This document shows, piece after piece, positions 6,217 to 13,677 of a stretch of DNA of 30,183 bases. The stretch covers positions 1-30,183 of the forward strand of contig CAKUJN010000017.1 in the NCBI GenBank assembly GCA_934661735.1. The letters run 5' to 3'. Positions within the stretch are counted from its first letter, which is position 1. Every line of letters begins with the position of its first letter. The stretch is from an uncultured Oscillospiraceae bacterium (GTDB lineage Bacteria > Bacillota > Clostridia > Oscillospirales > Oscillospiraceae). Below the pieces are notes generated by a model, which made no database searches, was not told the origin of the DNA, and worked only from the letters and a program-made list of their open reading frames with translations. The position numbers and the translations under genes were made by a program.

Positions 6217-8274
6217 ATGATGCAGGCGCGCGGGGAGAGGGTACATATGCTGCGCCGCCGGACGGCCGCGTTCGCGCTGACGGGGGCGCAGGCGCGGCTT
6301 CTGGGGAAAGGCTGCGCGGCGTTTGCCGCGGCGTTCGTGCTTGCGGGCGTGCGCGTGCTGGACAGGCACGTTCCGGCTGCGCTGGCGCTGACGGCGGCGC
6401 TTCCGTTCGGGCTTCCGGCGGTCTGCGCGTATCTGGGCGCGGCGCTGGGCTATCTGGCGTTCTGGGGGCTGTCGGCGGCGTTTGAGCCGATTGTGGCGGG
6501 CTTTCTGATTCTGGCGGAGATCTGCATTTTTTCCGGCCTGCTGCCGCGCGAACGCGGATGGTTCATGCCGGCCTCCGGCGCGCTTCTGTACGCGATGGCG
6601 GGCTTCCTGCACCTGCTGGAATGCAGCTTTGCGGCGGGAGAGACGGTCTTTCTGCTGGCGCGTCTGCTGATTCTGGCCGTGTGCTGCGCGCAGGACGCCG
6701 CGGCGCTGCGCGGCGAGCGGAGTGCGCGCTTCTTCGTGTGCCTGTGCCTGATTGCCGGATGCGCGGCCGTCCGGCCGCTGGGGATGCCGCTGGGCGTGAT
6801 TCCGGCGGCAGGGCTGGCGTTTCTGGCGCTGGACGCGCCGGAGGCGATGCTGTTTGCGGCTGCGGGCGGACTGGCGCTGGACCTCAGCGCAGCGGACGGC
6901 GTGTCGATGACGGCGCTGCTCTGCTTTTCCACGATGATTGCGCGGCAGCTGAACGCGAAGCCGCGTCCGGTGCGCGCAGGCGCGTTTCTTGCGTGCATGG
7001 CGGCGGGTGTTCTGTTTACCGGCGGGCGCGGGGCGCGGCTGCTGGCCGGCGCGGCAATCGGCGTGGCGCTTTCCATGGCCGTGCCAGAGCGCGCCGTGCA
7101 CGCGCTCTGTGCGGGCGGCGAGACAGTATCAAAGGACCGGCTGGCGGAGGTGAATCTGGTTTCAGACGTGCTGATGCGTCTGGGACGGACGCTTGGCCGC
7201 GCACGGGCGGAAAACGTACAGACGCAGTCCGCCGCGATTTTTGACCGCGCGGCGGAGCAGGTATGCCGCGGGTGCAGCAAGTGGAGCGTCTGCTGGGAGG
7301 CGCGGGCCAGCGACACCTATCTGGCACTTTCGCGTTCGGCCGGACGCATTCTCCGGCGCGGCGAGGCGCTGCGCGAGGATCTGCCGGAGGCGTTTCTGGC
7401 GCAGTGCACCAATCTCAGCCGCTTTCTGGAGGCGGTCAACGGCGCGCTGGAGGAGCAGGTCTGCCGCCGGCAGTATCAGAGCCGTCTGCGGGAAAGCCGT
7501 GTCATCGTGGCCGGACAGCTTGACACGGCGGCGAAGCTTTTGCAGCGCGCTGCCGCGCCCGAAGCGGCGGAGAGTATGCAGGCGGTCTACGCGCCGGAGC
7601 TGGGCTATCGCTCGTGCGGCGTGTCCGGAAGCGAGCTGAGCGGCGATCAGGCCGCAAGCTTCACCTGCGGAGAGTGGTATTATCTTGTGCTGTGCGACGG
7701 CATGGGCACGGGTGACGAGGCGGGCCGCGAGAGCCGGATGGCAATTGAGCTTCTGCGCGATCTGATCTGTGCGGGACTTGAGGCGCAGGAGGCGCTGGAA
7801 ATGCTGAACGGGATCTATATTCTGCGCGGCGACGGCGTGTTTTCCACCATCGATCTGGCGCAGGTGAGTCTGGTCAGCGGCGAGGGCTTCCTGCTCAAGT
7901 GGGGGGCGGCGCCGTCGTATCTGCGGCGCGCGCAGCGTGTTGTGCGGCTGGGAGCGGCGACGCTCCCGCCGGGGCTGAGCGCCGGAGGCGGGAATGGCGC
8001 AGAGTGCATCCGCCTGTCGCTGCGCGACGGCGAGCTGCTGGTCATGCTCAGCGATGGCGCGGACGACGCGCAGACCGAGCGCCGCGTCAGAAGCTATGAC
8101 GGCGTGTCGGCAGAGGAGCTGGCGCAGGAGCTGATCGGCGACGGACAGGCACCGTCGGACGACGACCGCACGGCGGCGGTTCTGCGTCTGCGGCGCATTC
8201 CCGCGCACCGGCGGGGCCGCCGCGCGACGGAGGACCGGCCGGCAGCCGCCGGCGGCCTGCACGGCGCAATATAG
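6217..8274 (+). CDS. spoIIE: Stage II sporulation protein E (PP2C-type phosphatase)
   Basis: A 685-aa protein with SpoIIE architecture. Eight to ten hydrophobic helices occupy residues 15-300, followed by a linker with the CRGCSKWSVCW cysteine cluster near 350-360. The C-terminal PP2C phosphatase starts around residue 480. Metal-binding aspartates are visible in LCDGMGTGD (Asp494) and LSDGADD (Asp613), together with the GAAPSYL and G..LPPG stretches. SpoIIE dephosphorylates SpoIIAA to activate sigma F in the forespore and helps place the polar septum, so this gene marks a spore former. It is somewhat shorter than the roughly 830-aa B. subtilis protein. I chose ATG 6217 for its GGAGG at 6204-6208; ATG 6247, behind GGGGAGAGG, is a real alternative. 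It is transcribed alone and ends in a terminator. Confidence 0.94.
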   Translation: MMQARGERVHMLRRRTAAFALTGAQARLLGKGCAAFAAAFVLAGVRVLDRHVPAALALTAALPFGLPAVCAYLGAALGYLAFWGLSAAFEPIVAGFLILAEICIFSGLLPRERGWFMPASGALLYAMAGFLHLLECSFAAGETVFLLARLLILAVCCAQDAAALRGERSARFFVCLCLIAGCAAVRPLGMPLGVIPAAGLAFLALDAPEAMLFAAAGGLALDLSAADGVSMTALLCFSTMIARQLNAKPRPVRAGAFLACMAAGVLFTGGRGARLLAGAAIGVALSMAVPERAVHALCAGGETVSKDRLAEVNLVSDVLMRLGRTLGRARAENVQTQSAAIFDRAAEQVCRGCSKWSVCWEARASDTYLALSRSAGRILRRGEALREDLPEAFLAQCTNLSRFLEAVNGALEEQVCRRQYQSRLRESRVIVAGQLDTAAKLLQRAAAPEAAESMQAVYAPELGYRSCGVSGSELSGDQAASFTCGEWYYLVLCDGMGTGDEAGRESRMAIELLRDLICAGLEAQEALEMLNGIYILRGDGVFSTIDLAQVSLVSGEGFLLKWGAAPSYLRRAQRVVRLGAATLPPGLSAGGGNGAECIRLSLRDGELLVMLSDGADDAQTERRVRSYDGVSAEELAQELIGDGQAPSDDDRTAAVLRLRRIPAHRRGRRATEDRPAAAGGLHGAI

Positions 8275-8276
8275 GC

Positions 8277-8306
8277 AAAATGGCCGGACGGATGTCCGGC
8301 CATTTT
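8277..8306 (+). terminator. Rho-independent terminator of spoIIE
   Basis: AAAATGGCCGGAC (8277-8289) and GTCCGGCCATTTT (8294-8306) form a 13-bp perfect stem with a GGAT loop and a T run on either strand. It runs directly into the CCGGTTTGCACCGG module of repeat copy C1. Confidence 0.88.
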
Positions 8307-8412
8307 CCGGTTTGCACCGGACTGCTGTTGAATGCGGCGACATCGCAGCCGTGCCTCCGGCGGCATACTTTTTCTGGCTTGCCAGAAAAAGTGGGCAAAA
8401 AGAGGCGCTTGG
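8307..8412 (+). repeat. Palindromic intergenic repeat, copy C1
   Basis: Contains CCGGTTTGCACCGGACTGC, GTGCCTCCGGCGGC and an imperfect hairpin GCATACTTTTTCTGGC (8363-8378) / GCCAGAAAAAGTGGGC (8381-8396), then GCAAAAAGAGGCGCTTGG. The usual leading TGTAGGGGCCGA hairpin is absent, and the spoIIE terminator occupies its place. The copy is co-oriented with spoIIE. Confidence 0.82.
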
Positions 8413-8645
8413 AAACGAATCGGATTGTACCGCAGTGCCACAGAATTACCCCGTCGAAGAACGCTGTGGCCAGCACACGGGAATCTCTCTGCAAATCTAC
8501 ACTACAGCGCCGCCTGCGTGGGGACAACGCTCCCACGGATAGCAGTTGCCACGCAAGAAGGTAGCAAAACACGCTGCTGTGGAAACAGCAGCGCATCTAC
8601 GCATTCGCCGATGGTGCACAGTATTCGCGTTCTATTGTATATGTT
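8413..8645. other. Gene-free stretch with several hairpins
   Basis: No convincing reading frame. Short inverted repeats are visible: GCCACAG..CTGTGGC (about 8439-8471), GTGGG..CCCAC (about 8518-8535) nested within GCGTG..CACGC, and CGCTGCTGT (8572-8580) / ACAGCAGCG (8585-8593) around a GGAA tetraloop. It lies between two repeat modules of opposite orientation. I cannot assign it to a known RNA family. Confidence 0.5.
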
Positions 8646-8649
8646 TGTA

Positions 8650-8855
8650 GGGGCCGATGTGGGCATCGGCCCCTACAAGGTGCTGTGCATGAACGAGATT
8701 GGCCGAGTATTTCGGAAATGAGCAGAAACGAAATCTGCTGCTGTCTATCCGCAACTGCGTGTAGTACATTTGTCGGAACCGTAAGCTATCGGGAAAATAG
8801 CAATCCTGCGCCCGAATAGGGCGAAATAAAAATCGCGCGCGTCAGCGCGCAATAT
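8650..8855 (-). repeat. Long repeat block, inverted copy
   Basis: The reverse complement matches 3464-3670 at about 80 % by eye over roughly 205 bp. Its end (8646-8677) is a 14-bp perfect hairpin, TGTAGGGGCCGATG / CATCGGCCCCTACA, with a TGGG loop. It is non-coding. Confidence 0.85.
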
Positions 8856-9052
8856 AGAACGCGTCCTCAGCGCCTCTTTTCTCCCCATTCTTTTCTGGCA
8901 AGACAGAAAAGAATGGGCCCGCGGAGCGACAGTTGCGGTGCCACCGCATCAATGGCAGTTCGGTGAATACCGGAAAAGGGCCGACAGAGTCGTCGGCCCC
9001 TACAGGGTGCAGTACAAATCGTCTGCGGAGCGACAGCTGCGGCCTCGCCGCA
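8856..9052 (-). repeat. Palindromic intergenic repeat, copy C2
   Basis: On the minus strand: a GCCGCAGCTGTCGCTCCGCAG fragment next to the stop of the PrsW gene, CCCTGTAGGGGCCGAC with its hairpin (8978-8985 / 8992-8999), CCGAACTGCC, GCACCGCAACTGTCGCTCCG, then a 14-bp perfect hairpin CCCATTCTTTTCTG (8884-8897) / CAGAAAAGAATGGG (8904-8917). The stem sequence differs from the CCTACTTTTTCTG version but pairing is kept. It is co-oriented with the PrsW operon that it follows. Confidence 0.85.
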
Positions 9053-9685
9053 TCAACAGCCCTCCGGCGTGTGCCGGACAAACCCCAGCCGGAGGCACAG
9101 CGCCGTCAGCAGCGGGATGCAGTACGCGATCAGCTGCGGCGTGCCGCCCACGTTTACAAGCAGGTTGTAAATCGCGTGGTAGATGATGGCGACGCACAGC
9201 AGCCCCAGAATGCAGGCCGCGCGCAGCGCGCGGCTGCGCCACACGGGGCGCAGGGAGCTGCCGTACACGCTCCCGCAGACGACGTGCATGGTTCCCGTGC
9301 CGAAGCCGCGGATCAGCAGATAGGTAAACTGACCCGCGCCGTTCTGCGCGAGATAGCAGACGTTTTCAAACGTCGCAAAGCTTGCGGCGACCAAGACTGC
9401 GGCAAGGCGGAAGCGCTCGGCCTCCGGCTGGAACACCGCAAGATAGAACAGCAGCGGCAGGAGCTTCATGACCTCCTCCACCACCGGCGCAATCTGCGTG
9501 GCGGCATTGGCGGCGTCCGCGCCGCAGAGCTGCGCGAAATATGTATTGAGATAGGCCGAGAGCAGGCACATGCCCATTCCGGCCAGACAGAACAGCAGAG
9601 CGGGGCGCTGGCGGCGGCGCAGGAACAGCATCGCCACCAGAAGCGGCGCGGCCATGCAGACGAAAATATTTTCGATATAGGTCAC
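9053..9685 (-). CDS. PrsW-family intramembrane protease
   Basis: A 210-aa multi-pass membrane protein with PrsW-family (glutamic-type intramembrane protease) motifs in order: PVVEEVMKLLP (Glu70-Glu71), FATFENVCYL (Glu107-Asn108), GFGTGTMHVVCG (His134) and IIYHAIYNLL (His170, Asn174). PrsW makes the first cut in membrane anti-sigma factors such as RsiW of B. subtilis, releasing an ECF sigma factor. Here it is the last gene of an operon that begins with an ECF sigma factor, which supports the same role. The start is GTG at 9685, overlapping the preceding stop as GTGA, with an AAAGGCGG site upstream. Repeat copy C2 follows the stop directly and no separate terminator is visible. The target protein is inferred, not shown. 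Confidence 0.9.
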   Translation of the reverse strand: MTYIENIFVCMAAPLLVAMLFLRRRQRPALLFCLAGMGMCLLSAYLNTYFAQLCGADAANAATQIAPVVEEVMKLLPLLFYLAVFQPEAERFRLAAVLVAASFATFENVCYLAQNGAGQFTYLLIRGFGTGTMHVVCGSVYGSSLRPVWRSRALRAACILGLLCVAIIYHAIYNLLVNVGGTPQLIAYCIPLLTALCLRLGFVRHTPEGC

Positions 9686-10308
9686 GCGTCCACCGCCTTT
9701 CGGACCGCGGGCAGAAACAGCGGCAGCGCCGCCGTCAGCAGAAAATCAAACCAGAAATACGGATTGGTCAGCGTATCGCTCACCCAGAAGCAGGACGAGG
9801 TCCACAGCGCGTATTCCAGCGCCGCAAAGCCGAGCGTAATGCGGTAAAACCGGCGCAGCCGTCCGTCGCCCGAGCGCCGCGCCCACGCCAGTCCGCGCAC
9901 CGCGCACCACGCCGCCAGCATGGTCATGCCGCACATGAGCAGATTGGAGAGAACGTCGCCGTGCGTGAGATACAGCGCAAGCTGCGGCACGCAGACGGCC
10001 GGAACTGCCAGACACAGCGGCGTATGAAAGCGGCGCTCGTCCGCCGAGGGGAGCGTAAAGACCAGCGTCAGAAGAAAGACAAAGCTTGCAATCCACGCGA
10101 GGTCGGAGACGTAGAACACCGACGGCGTCTGCTGGCGCAAAAGCAGATGCAGCGTCCAGTAGAGCGTGCCCAGCGCAAACGTTCCGTAAAAATGCGCCAG
10201 CAGGAACCACGCCTGCCGCCGCGTTTTGTAATAGCGCCGCAGCGCGATGCCAAAGCCCGCGGCCGTCACGGTCAGCTGCGTCAGATAGTCCCAGAATTCA
10301 AGCATCAT
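9682..10308 (-). CDS. Multi-pass membrane protein of the sigma/PrsW operon, unknown function
   Basis: A protein of about 208 aa with six to seven hydrophobic segments (for example AWFLLAHFYGTFALG, DLAWIASFVFLLTLVF, FWFDFLLTAALPLFL) joined by short Arg-rich loops. It has no catalytic motif or soluble domain that I recognise. Layout and size resemble the seven-helix sensor parts of membrane signalling proteins. Being third in an operon of sigma factor, small membrane protein and PrsW, it could be a sensor, a scaffold or the anti-sigma factor's partner; that is inference. Three ATGs compete (10320, 10308, 10305). I chose 10308 because GAGG lies 6 bp upstream, whereas GGAAGG is only 3 bp from 10320. 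It overlaps both neighbouring genes. Confidence 0.75.
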   Translation of the reverse strand: MMLEFWDYLTQLTVTAAGFGIALRRYYKTRRQAWFLLAHFYGTFALGTLYWTLHLLLRQQTPSVFYVSDLAWIASFVFLLTLVFTLPSADERRFHTPLCLAVPAVCVPQLALYLTHGDVLSNLLMCGMTMLAAWCAVRGLAWARRSGDGRLRRFYRITLGFAALEYALWTSSCFWVSDTLTNPYFWFDFLLTAALPLFLPAVRKAVDA

Positions 10309-10537
10309 GCGCGTCCTCATCGTCCTTCCGTTTTGCGGCGCGGCGCAGCCGGAGGCACAGCGCCGTTACGCACACGCCCAGCGCGAAGGACAGAAGCCCT
10401 ATCGTGAGACAGGCGGGGATATCAGCGCCCGCGCCGGAGCCGCCGGCCGCAAGCGCCGGTGTGCACAGCGCAAGCGCGGCAGACAGTGCAAGATACGCCG
10501 CGCGGCGGAGCCTTCCGGCCGGTTTACGGGTGCGCAT
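10298..10537 (-). CDS. Small membrane protein following the sigma factor (candidate anti-sigma)
   Basis: A 79-aa protein with an Arg/Lys-rich N-terminus, a first hydrophobic stretch (AAYLALSAALALCTPALAA) that looks like a signal or anchor segment, a short Gly/Ala-rich linker, a second hydrophobic stretch (CLTIGLLSFALGVCVTALCL) and a charged tail (RLRRAAKRKDDEDAHDA). It starts inside the 3' end of the sigma gene (14-bp overlap) with a strong AGGAGGGG site, so translation is probably coupled. The position is that of an anti-sigma factor, but it lacks the HxxxCxxC zinc motif and any anti-sigma domain. It may be a minimal PrsW substrate or another membrane partner. I do not recognise a family. 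Confidence 0.75.
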   Translation of the reverse strand: MRTRKPAGRLRRAAYLALSAALALCTPALAAGGSGAGADIPACLTIGLLSFALGVCVTALCLRLRRAAKRKDDEDAHDA

Positions 10538-11078
10538 GGGTGATCCCCTCCTGTTCCAGACGCTTTTTCAGCGCAAGCTTTCCGCGGTAGACAAGGTCCG
10601 AGACCTGCTTTTCCCGCTTTTTCATGACGGCCGCGGCCTCCGCGTGACTCAGACCCTCAAAATAGACCAGAAACAGCGCCTCGCGATAGTCCGCGTTCAG
10701 CTGCTCCATGCACGCGCGCAGAAGCCGCGCGCGTTCGGCGCTCTGCACGGCGTCGTCCACCGGCATCTCAGCCTCCGGCTCCAGCGAAAGCTCATCCAGC
10801 GAGAAGCAGCCGCGCGCCCGCCGCCGCGCCAGCTGGCGCAGGGCCATGTGCCGCGCGGACTGGTACAGATACGCCCGCAGGCCGCCATCGCGGATGGCGG
10901 GCCGTCTGGCGACGAGATAGGCGAACACCTCGATCATCAGGTCCTCGGCCTCGTGGATATCGCGCAGGTATCCGTCGAGATAGAGCGTGAGCTTGTCGCC
11001 GTAGCGCCCCATCAGGCCGGTCAGGCCGTCGTCATCGCCGCCGAGATAGCGGCGGTACAGGCTTTCGTCGGACGTCAT
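10524..11078 (-). CDS. ECF-type RNA polymerase sigma factor (sigma-70 family)
   Basis: A 184-aa protein with the two-domain ECF plan. Region 2 covers about residues 20-90 and includes the core-binding and -10 recognition stretch HEAEDLMIEVFAYLVARRP and an RAYLYQSARHMALRQLARRR helix. Region 4 (about 125-178) has LNADYREALFLVYFEGLSHAEAAAVM and a helix-turn-helix ending in YRGKLALKKRLEQEG. It should direct RNA polymerase to a small stress- or envelope-related regulon. The ATG at 11078 has GGGAGG about 8 bp upstream; the open frame before it has no better start. It is first in a four-gene overlapping operon ending in a PrsW protease, driven by a strong sigma-A-like promoter rather than an obvious ECF-type one. 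Confidence 0.92.
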   Translation of the reverse strand: MTSDESLYRRYLGGDDDGLTGLMGRYGDKLTLYLDGYLRDIHEAEDLMIEVFAYLVARRPAIRDGGLRAYLYQSARHMALRQLARRRARGCFSLDELSLEPEAEMPVDDAVQSAERARLLRACMEQLNADYREALFLVYFEGLSHAEAAAVMKKREKQVSDLVYRGKLALKKRLEQEGITHAHP

Positions 11079-11112
11079 TCCACCGCCTCCCCTGCTGCAT
11101 GCTTCCGCGTCT

Positions 11113-11141
11113 ATTATACGGGAAGAAAAATCCACTTGCAA
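11113..11141 (-). promoter_or_regulatory. Promoter of the sigma factor/PrsW operon
   Basis: On the minus strand TTGCAA (11141-11136), a 17-bp spacer and a consensus TATAAT (11118-11113), 35 bp before the ATG. A short inverted repeat ACTTG..CAAGT (11134-11149) overlaps the -35. Confidence 0.82.
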
Positions 11142-11218
11142 GAACAAGTCGCGGCGCGGGCGAAAAAGCGCGGCGGCCGGACCCAGCGTATTTTTTGGAG
11201 ACTCATACTTTGGAATGA

Positions 11219-11246
11219 TTTACTTTTCGCGGAAAGCATATATAAT
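11219..11246 (+). promoter_or_regulatory. Promoter of the LuxR-family regulator gene
   Basis: TTTACT (11219-11224), a 16-bp spacer and TATAAT (11241-11246), about 50 bp before the GTG start. It is divergent from the sigma-factor promoter. Confidence 0.65.
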
Positions 11247-11297
11247 AGAGTACAAAAGTATCGCTGCGGCCGTGCGCCGACGAAAAGGGGGAAGCGC

Positions 11298-13661
11298 GTG
11301 CAGGAAACCATTATTGTGAAGCCCGCCATCCGGCAGAGCTTTGCGCATTTCATGCTGTGCGGGCGGGTTTTCCTGTTCAGCGCGCCGTGCGGCTTCGGCA
11401 AAAGCGCGCTGGCTGACGCGTTGCTGGCGGGACGGGAGGTCCTGCGGCTGAACGCGGGCGCGCCGGATTTTGCGCTTCCCGCGCCGGACGGCGCATGGAG
11501 CATTCTGCTGATCGACGATTTGCAGCTGATGCAGGACGAGGGCGACCGGCAGGCGCTGTGCGAGCTGATCCGCTCGGGCCCCGAACGGCGCTTTGTTCTG
11601 CTTTCGCGCGGCGCGCCGCCCGGGTATCTGGCGGCGTTCCAGTACACGGGGCTGATGACCGTGCTGGAGGCCGACGCGCTGCTGCTGGACCGCGAGGACA
11701 TCCGCGCGCTGTTCGCGGCGCGGGACGTTGCGGTGACGCAGAGCGAGCTTGCCGGCGTTCTGAAGGAATCCATCGGCTATCCGCTGGGTGTGGCCGTGAC
11801 GGCGCAGCATATGTCCGGCGGCCGGCCGTTCGGCCCCGAGGTCGTTGCGCGGGCGTACCGCGAGGTGTTTGCATATTTTGAGGCCGCCATCTACCGGCGC
11901 TTTGACCTGCCGGTGCGGCGGTTCCTGCTGGAGCTTGCGCCGTTTGAGAGCTTTGATCTGGAAATGGCGCGGATGGTCAGCGGCGATCCCCGCGCGGGTG
12001 CGCTGCTGGACTGGCTTTTGAGCAACACGACCATGCTGCGCTATGACGATGTACAGCGCTTCCGCTTCTGGCCGCAGTTCCGCACGTTTCTGCTGTGGGA
12101 AATGGAGCGGGAGTACACCGACGAAAAGCGCCGCGCGCTGTTCAGCCGCGGCGGGCTGTATTACGAGCTGAAAGAGGACTATCCCCACGCGCTGGACTGC
12201 TACAGCCGCGGCGGCGATCACGCCAGGGTCTCCGAGCTTCTGATCCGCAACGCCGAGCTTCACCCCGGCATGGGCCACTACAGCGAGATGGAGCGGTATT
12301 ACCGCAGCCTGCCGGAATCGGAGATTCTGGCCTCGCCGTCGCTGATGCAGGGAATGAGCATGCTGTGCGCGCTGGCGGCGGACTATGAGGGCTCCGAGCG
12401 GTGGTATCACGAGCTTCAGGAGCTTTCGCGCCGCTGCGGGCGGCACGACGCCGCGGGAAAGCAGGCGCGGAGCCGTCTGGCATGGCTGGACATTTCGCTG
12501 CCGCAGCGCGGCGTGGAGGGCCTGACCGAGACCATTCCGGCCGTATTCCGGCTGATGATGAACCGCGAGGTGACGCTGCCGTCGTTTTCGGTGACCAGCA
12601 CGCTGCCCAGCATCATGAATGGCGGCAAGGACTTTTCCGCGTGGAGCAAGCGCGACGATCTGCTGTATCAGACGCTGCGCGTGCCGGTGGAGACGATTCT
12701 GGGCCGCGACGGCGTGGGTCTTGCCGACTGCGCCATCGCCGAGAGCAAATTTGAAAAGGGCGAGAATATCGCGGGGCGGATGCTGGCGCTGATTCCGCTG
12801 ATGACCGAAATCCGCCAGCGCGGCACGCCGGACATGGAATTTGCGGTAAACGGCCTTCTGGCCCGAAGCCAGCTGGCCGGCGGCCAGCCCGACGACGCGC
12901 GCCGGACGATTACATCGCTGCGCACACGCTATGCCGAAGGCGGGCTGACGCGGTTTCTGCCCAACATGGACGCGATGCTGTGCCGGATTTCGCTGCACAC
13001 GGGCGATCTGGACGCGGCGGACGGCTGGTACCGCGAAAAGGCCCCGCGCGACCCCATGAACCTGAACGTCATGAAGCGGTATCAGTATCTGACGCAGGCG
13101 ATGGTCGAGCTTGCCGGCGGAAAGCCGGAGGCGGCGCTGATGACGCTTTCGCCGCTTGCGCCGTACTGCGAAAACTGCGGACGGCACATCGACGGGATAC
13201 ATGTGGACGTGCTGACGGCCATTGCGCTGTACCGCGGACGCGACGAGGCATGGCGGGGCCGGCTTGAGCGGGCGCTTGCGGCCGCGGAGGAGTTCCGCTT
13301 CATCCGCACGGTCAGCGTCTACGGCGCGGCGGTGCTGCCGCTGATCGAGCGGCTGGAGATGGACGAGAGCTCGCGCTGGTACCGGCGGCTGCTTTCGGAC
13401 GTGCGGGCGCAGGCGGCGTATTACCCCGCGTTTTTGCAGACGCGTCTTGCGCCGGGCGAGGCGCTGACGCCGATGGAGATGCAGATACTGCATCTGATCT
13501 GCGCGGACAAAAGCAACGCCGAGATTGCGCGGCTGATGGACGTGAAGCTGCCCACGGTCAAGACGCACGTCAGCCATATTTTAAGCAAGCTGGACGTCCG
13601 GCGGCGGAGCGAGGCCAGAACCGCGGCAAAAAAGCTGCGGCTGGTGCCGGACGAGACATAG
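11298..13661 (+). CDS. MalT-like LuxR-family regulator with a STAND ATPase domain
   Basis: A 787-aa regulator. The N-terminus has a P-loop SAPCGFGKSAL (residues 28-38, Lys35) and a Walker B strand WSILLIDDLQLM (Asp73-Asp74), then LSRGAPP and the winged-helix stretch typical of MalT-type STAND proteins. The middle is a long alpha-helical, TPR-like region that probably binds an effector. The last 65 residues are a LuxR helix-turn-helix (LTPMEMQILHLICADKSNAEIARLMDV..TVKTHVSHILSKLDV). Such proteins activate target promoters when ATP and an inducer are bound. The GTG start at 11298 follows GGGGGAAG; the open frame continues far upstream into non-coding sequence and was trimmed. Its nearest downstream gene, 140 bp away on the same strand, is the giant SLH protein, a plausible target or operon partner. 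Confidence 0.92.
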   Translation: MQETIIVKPAIRQSFAHFMLCGRVFLFSAPCGFGKSALADALLAGREVLRLNAGAPDFALPAPDGAWSILLIDDLQLMQDEGDRQALCELIRSGPERRFVLLSRGAPPGYLAAFQYTGLMTVLEADALLLDREDIRALFAARDVAVTQSELAGVLKESIGYPLGVAVTAQHMSGGRPFGPEVVARAYREVFAYFEAAIYRRFDLPVRRFLLELAPFESFDLEMARMVSGDPRAGALLDWLLSNTTMLRYDDVQRFRFWPQFRTFLLWEMEREYTDEKRRALFSRGGLYYELKEDYPHALDCYSRGGDHARVSELLIRNAELHPGMGHYSEMERYYRSLPESEILASPSLMQGMSMLCALAADYEGSERWYHELQELSRRCGRHDAAGKQARSRLAWLDISLPQRGVEGLTETIPAVFRLMMNREVTLPSFSVTSTLPSIMNGGKDFSAWSKRDDLLYQTLRVPVETILGRDGVGLADCAIAESKFEKGENIAGRMLALIPLMTEIRQRGTPDMEFAVNGLLARSQLAGGQPDDARRTITSLRTRYAEGGLTRFLPNMDAMLCRISLHTGDLDAADGWYREKAPRDPMNLNVMKRYQYLTQAMVELAGGKPEAALMTLSPLAPYCENCGRHIDGIHVDVLTAIALYRGRDEAWRGRLERALAAAEEFRFIRTVSVYGAAVLPLIERLEMDESSRWYRRLLSDVRAQAAYYPAFLQTRLAPGEALTPMEMQILHLICADKSNAEIARLMDVKLPTVKTHVSHILSKLDVRRRSEARTAAKKLRLVPDET

Positions 13662-13677
13662 ATTTCAGAATACATCA

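Noticed and set aside
3254..9052. Interpreting the repeats as a CRISPR array or an insertion sequence
   Set aside because: There is no regular repeat-spacer pattern and no transposase; modules are palindromic, dispersed and in both orientations.
10086..11297. The upstream 404 codons of the LuxR regulator frame
   Set aside because: They run antisense through the sigma factor operon and the intergenic promoter; the GTG at 11298 has a good RBS and begins the domain.
11220..13577. A 785-codon open frame antisense to the LuxR-family regulator
   Set aside because: Composition is Arg/Gln/His/Ala-rich with no domain, while the plus strand encodes a clear P-loop and LuxR HTH.
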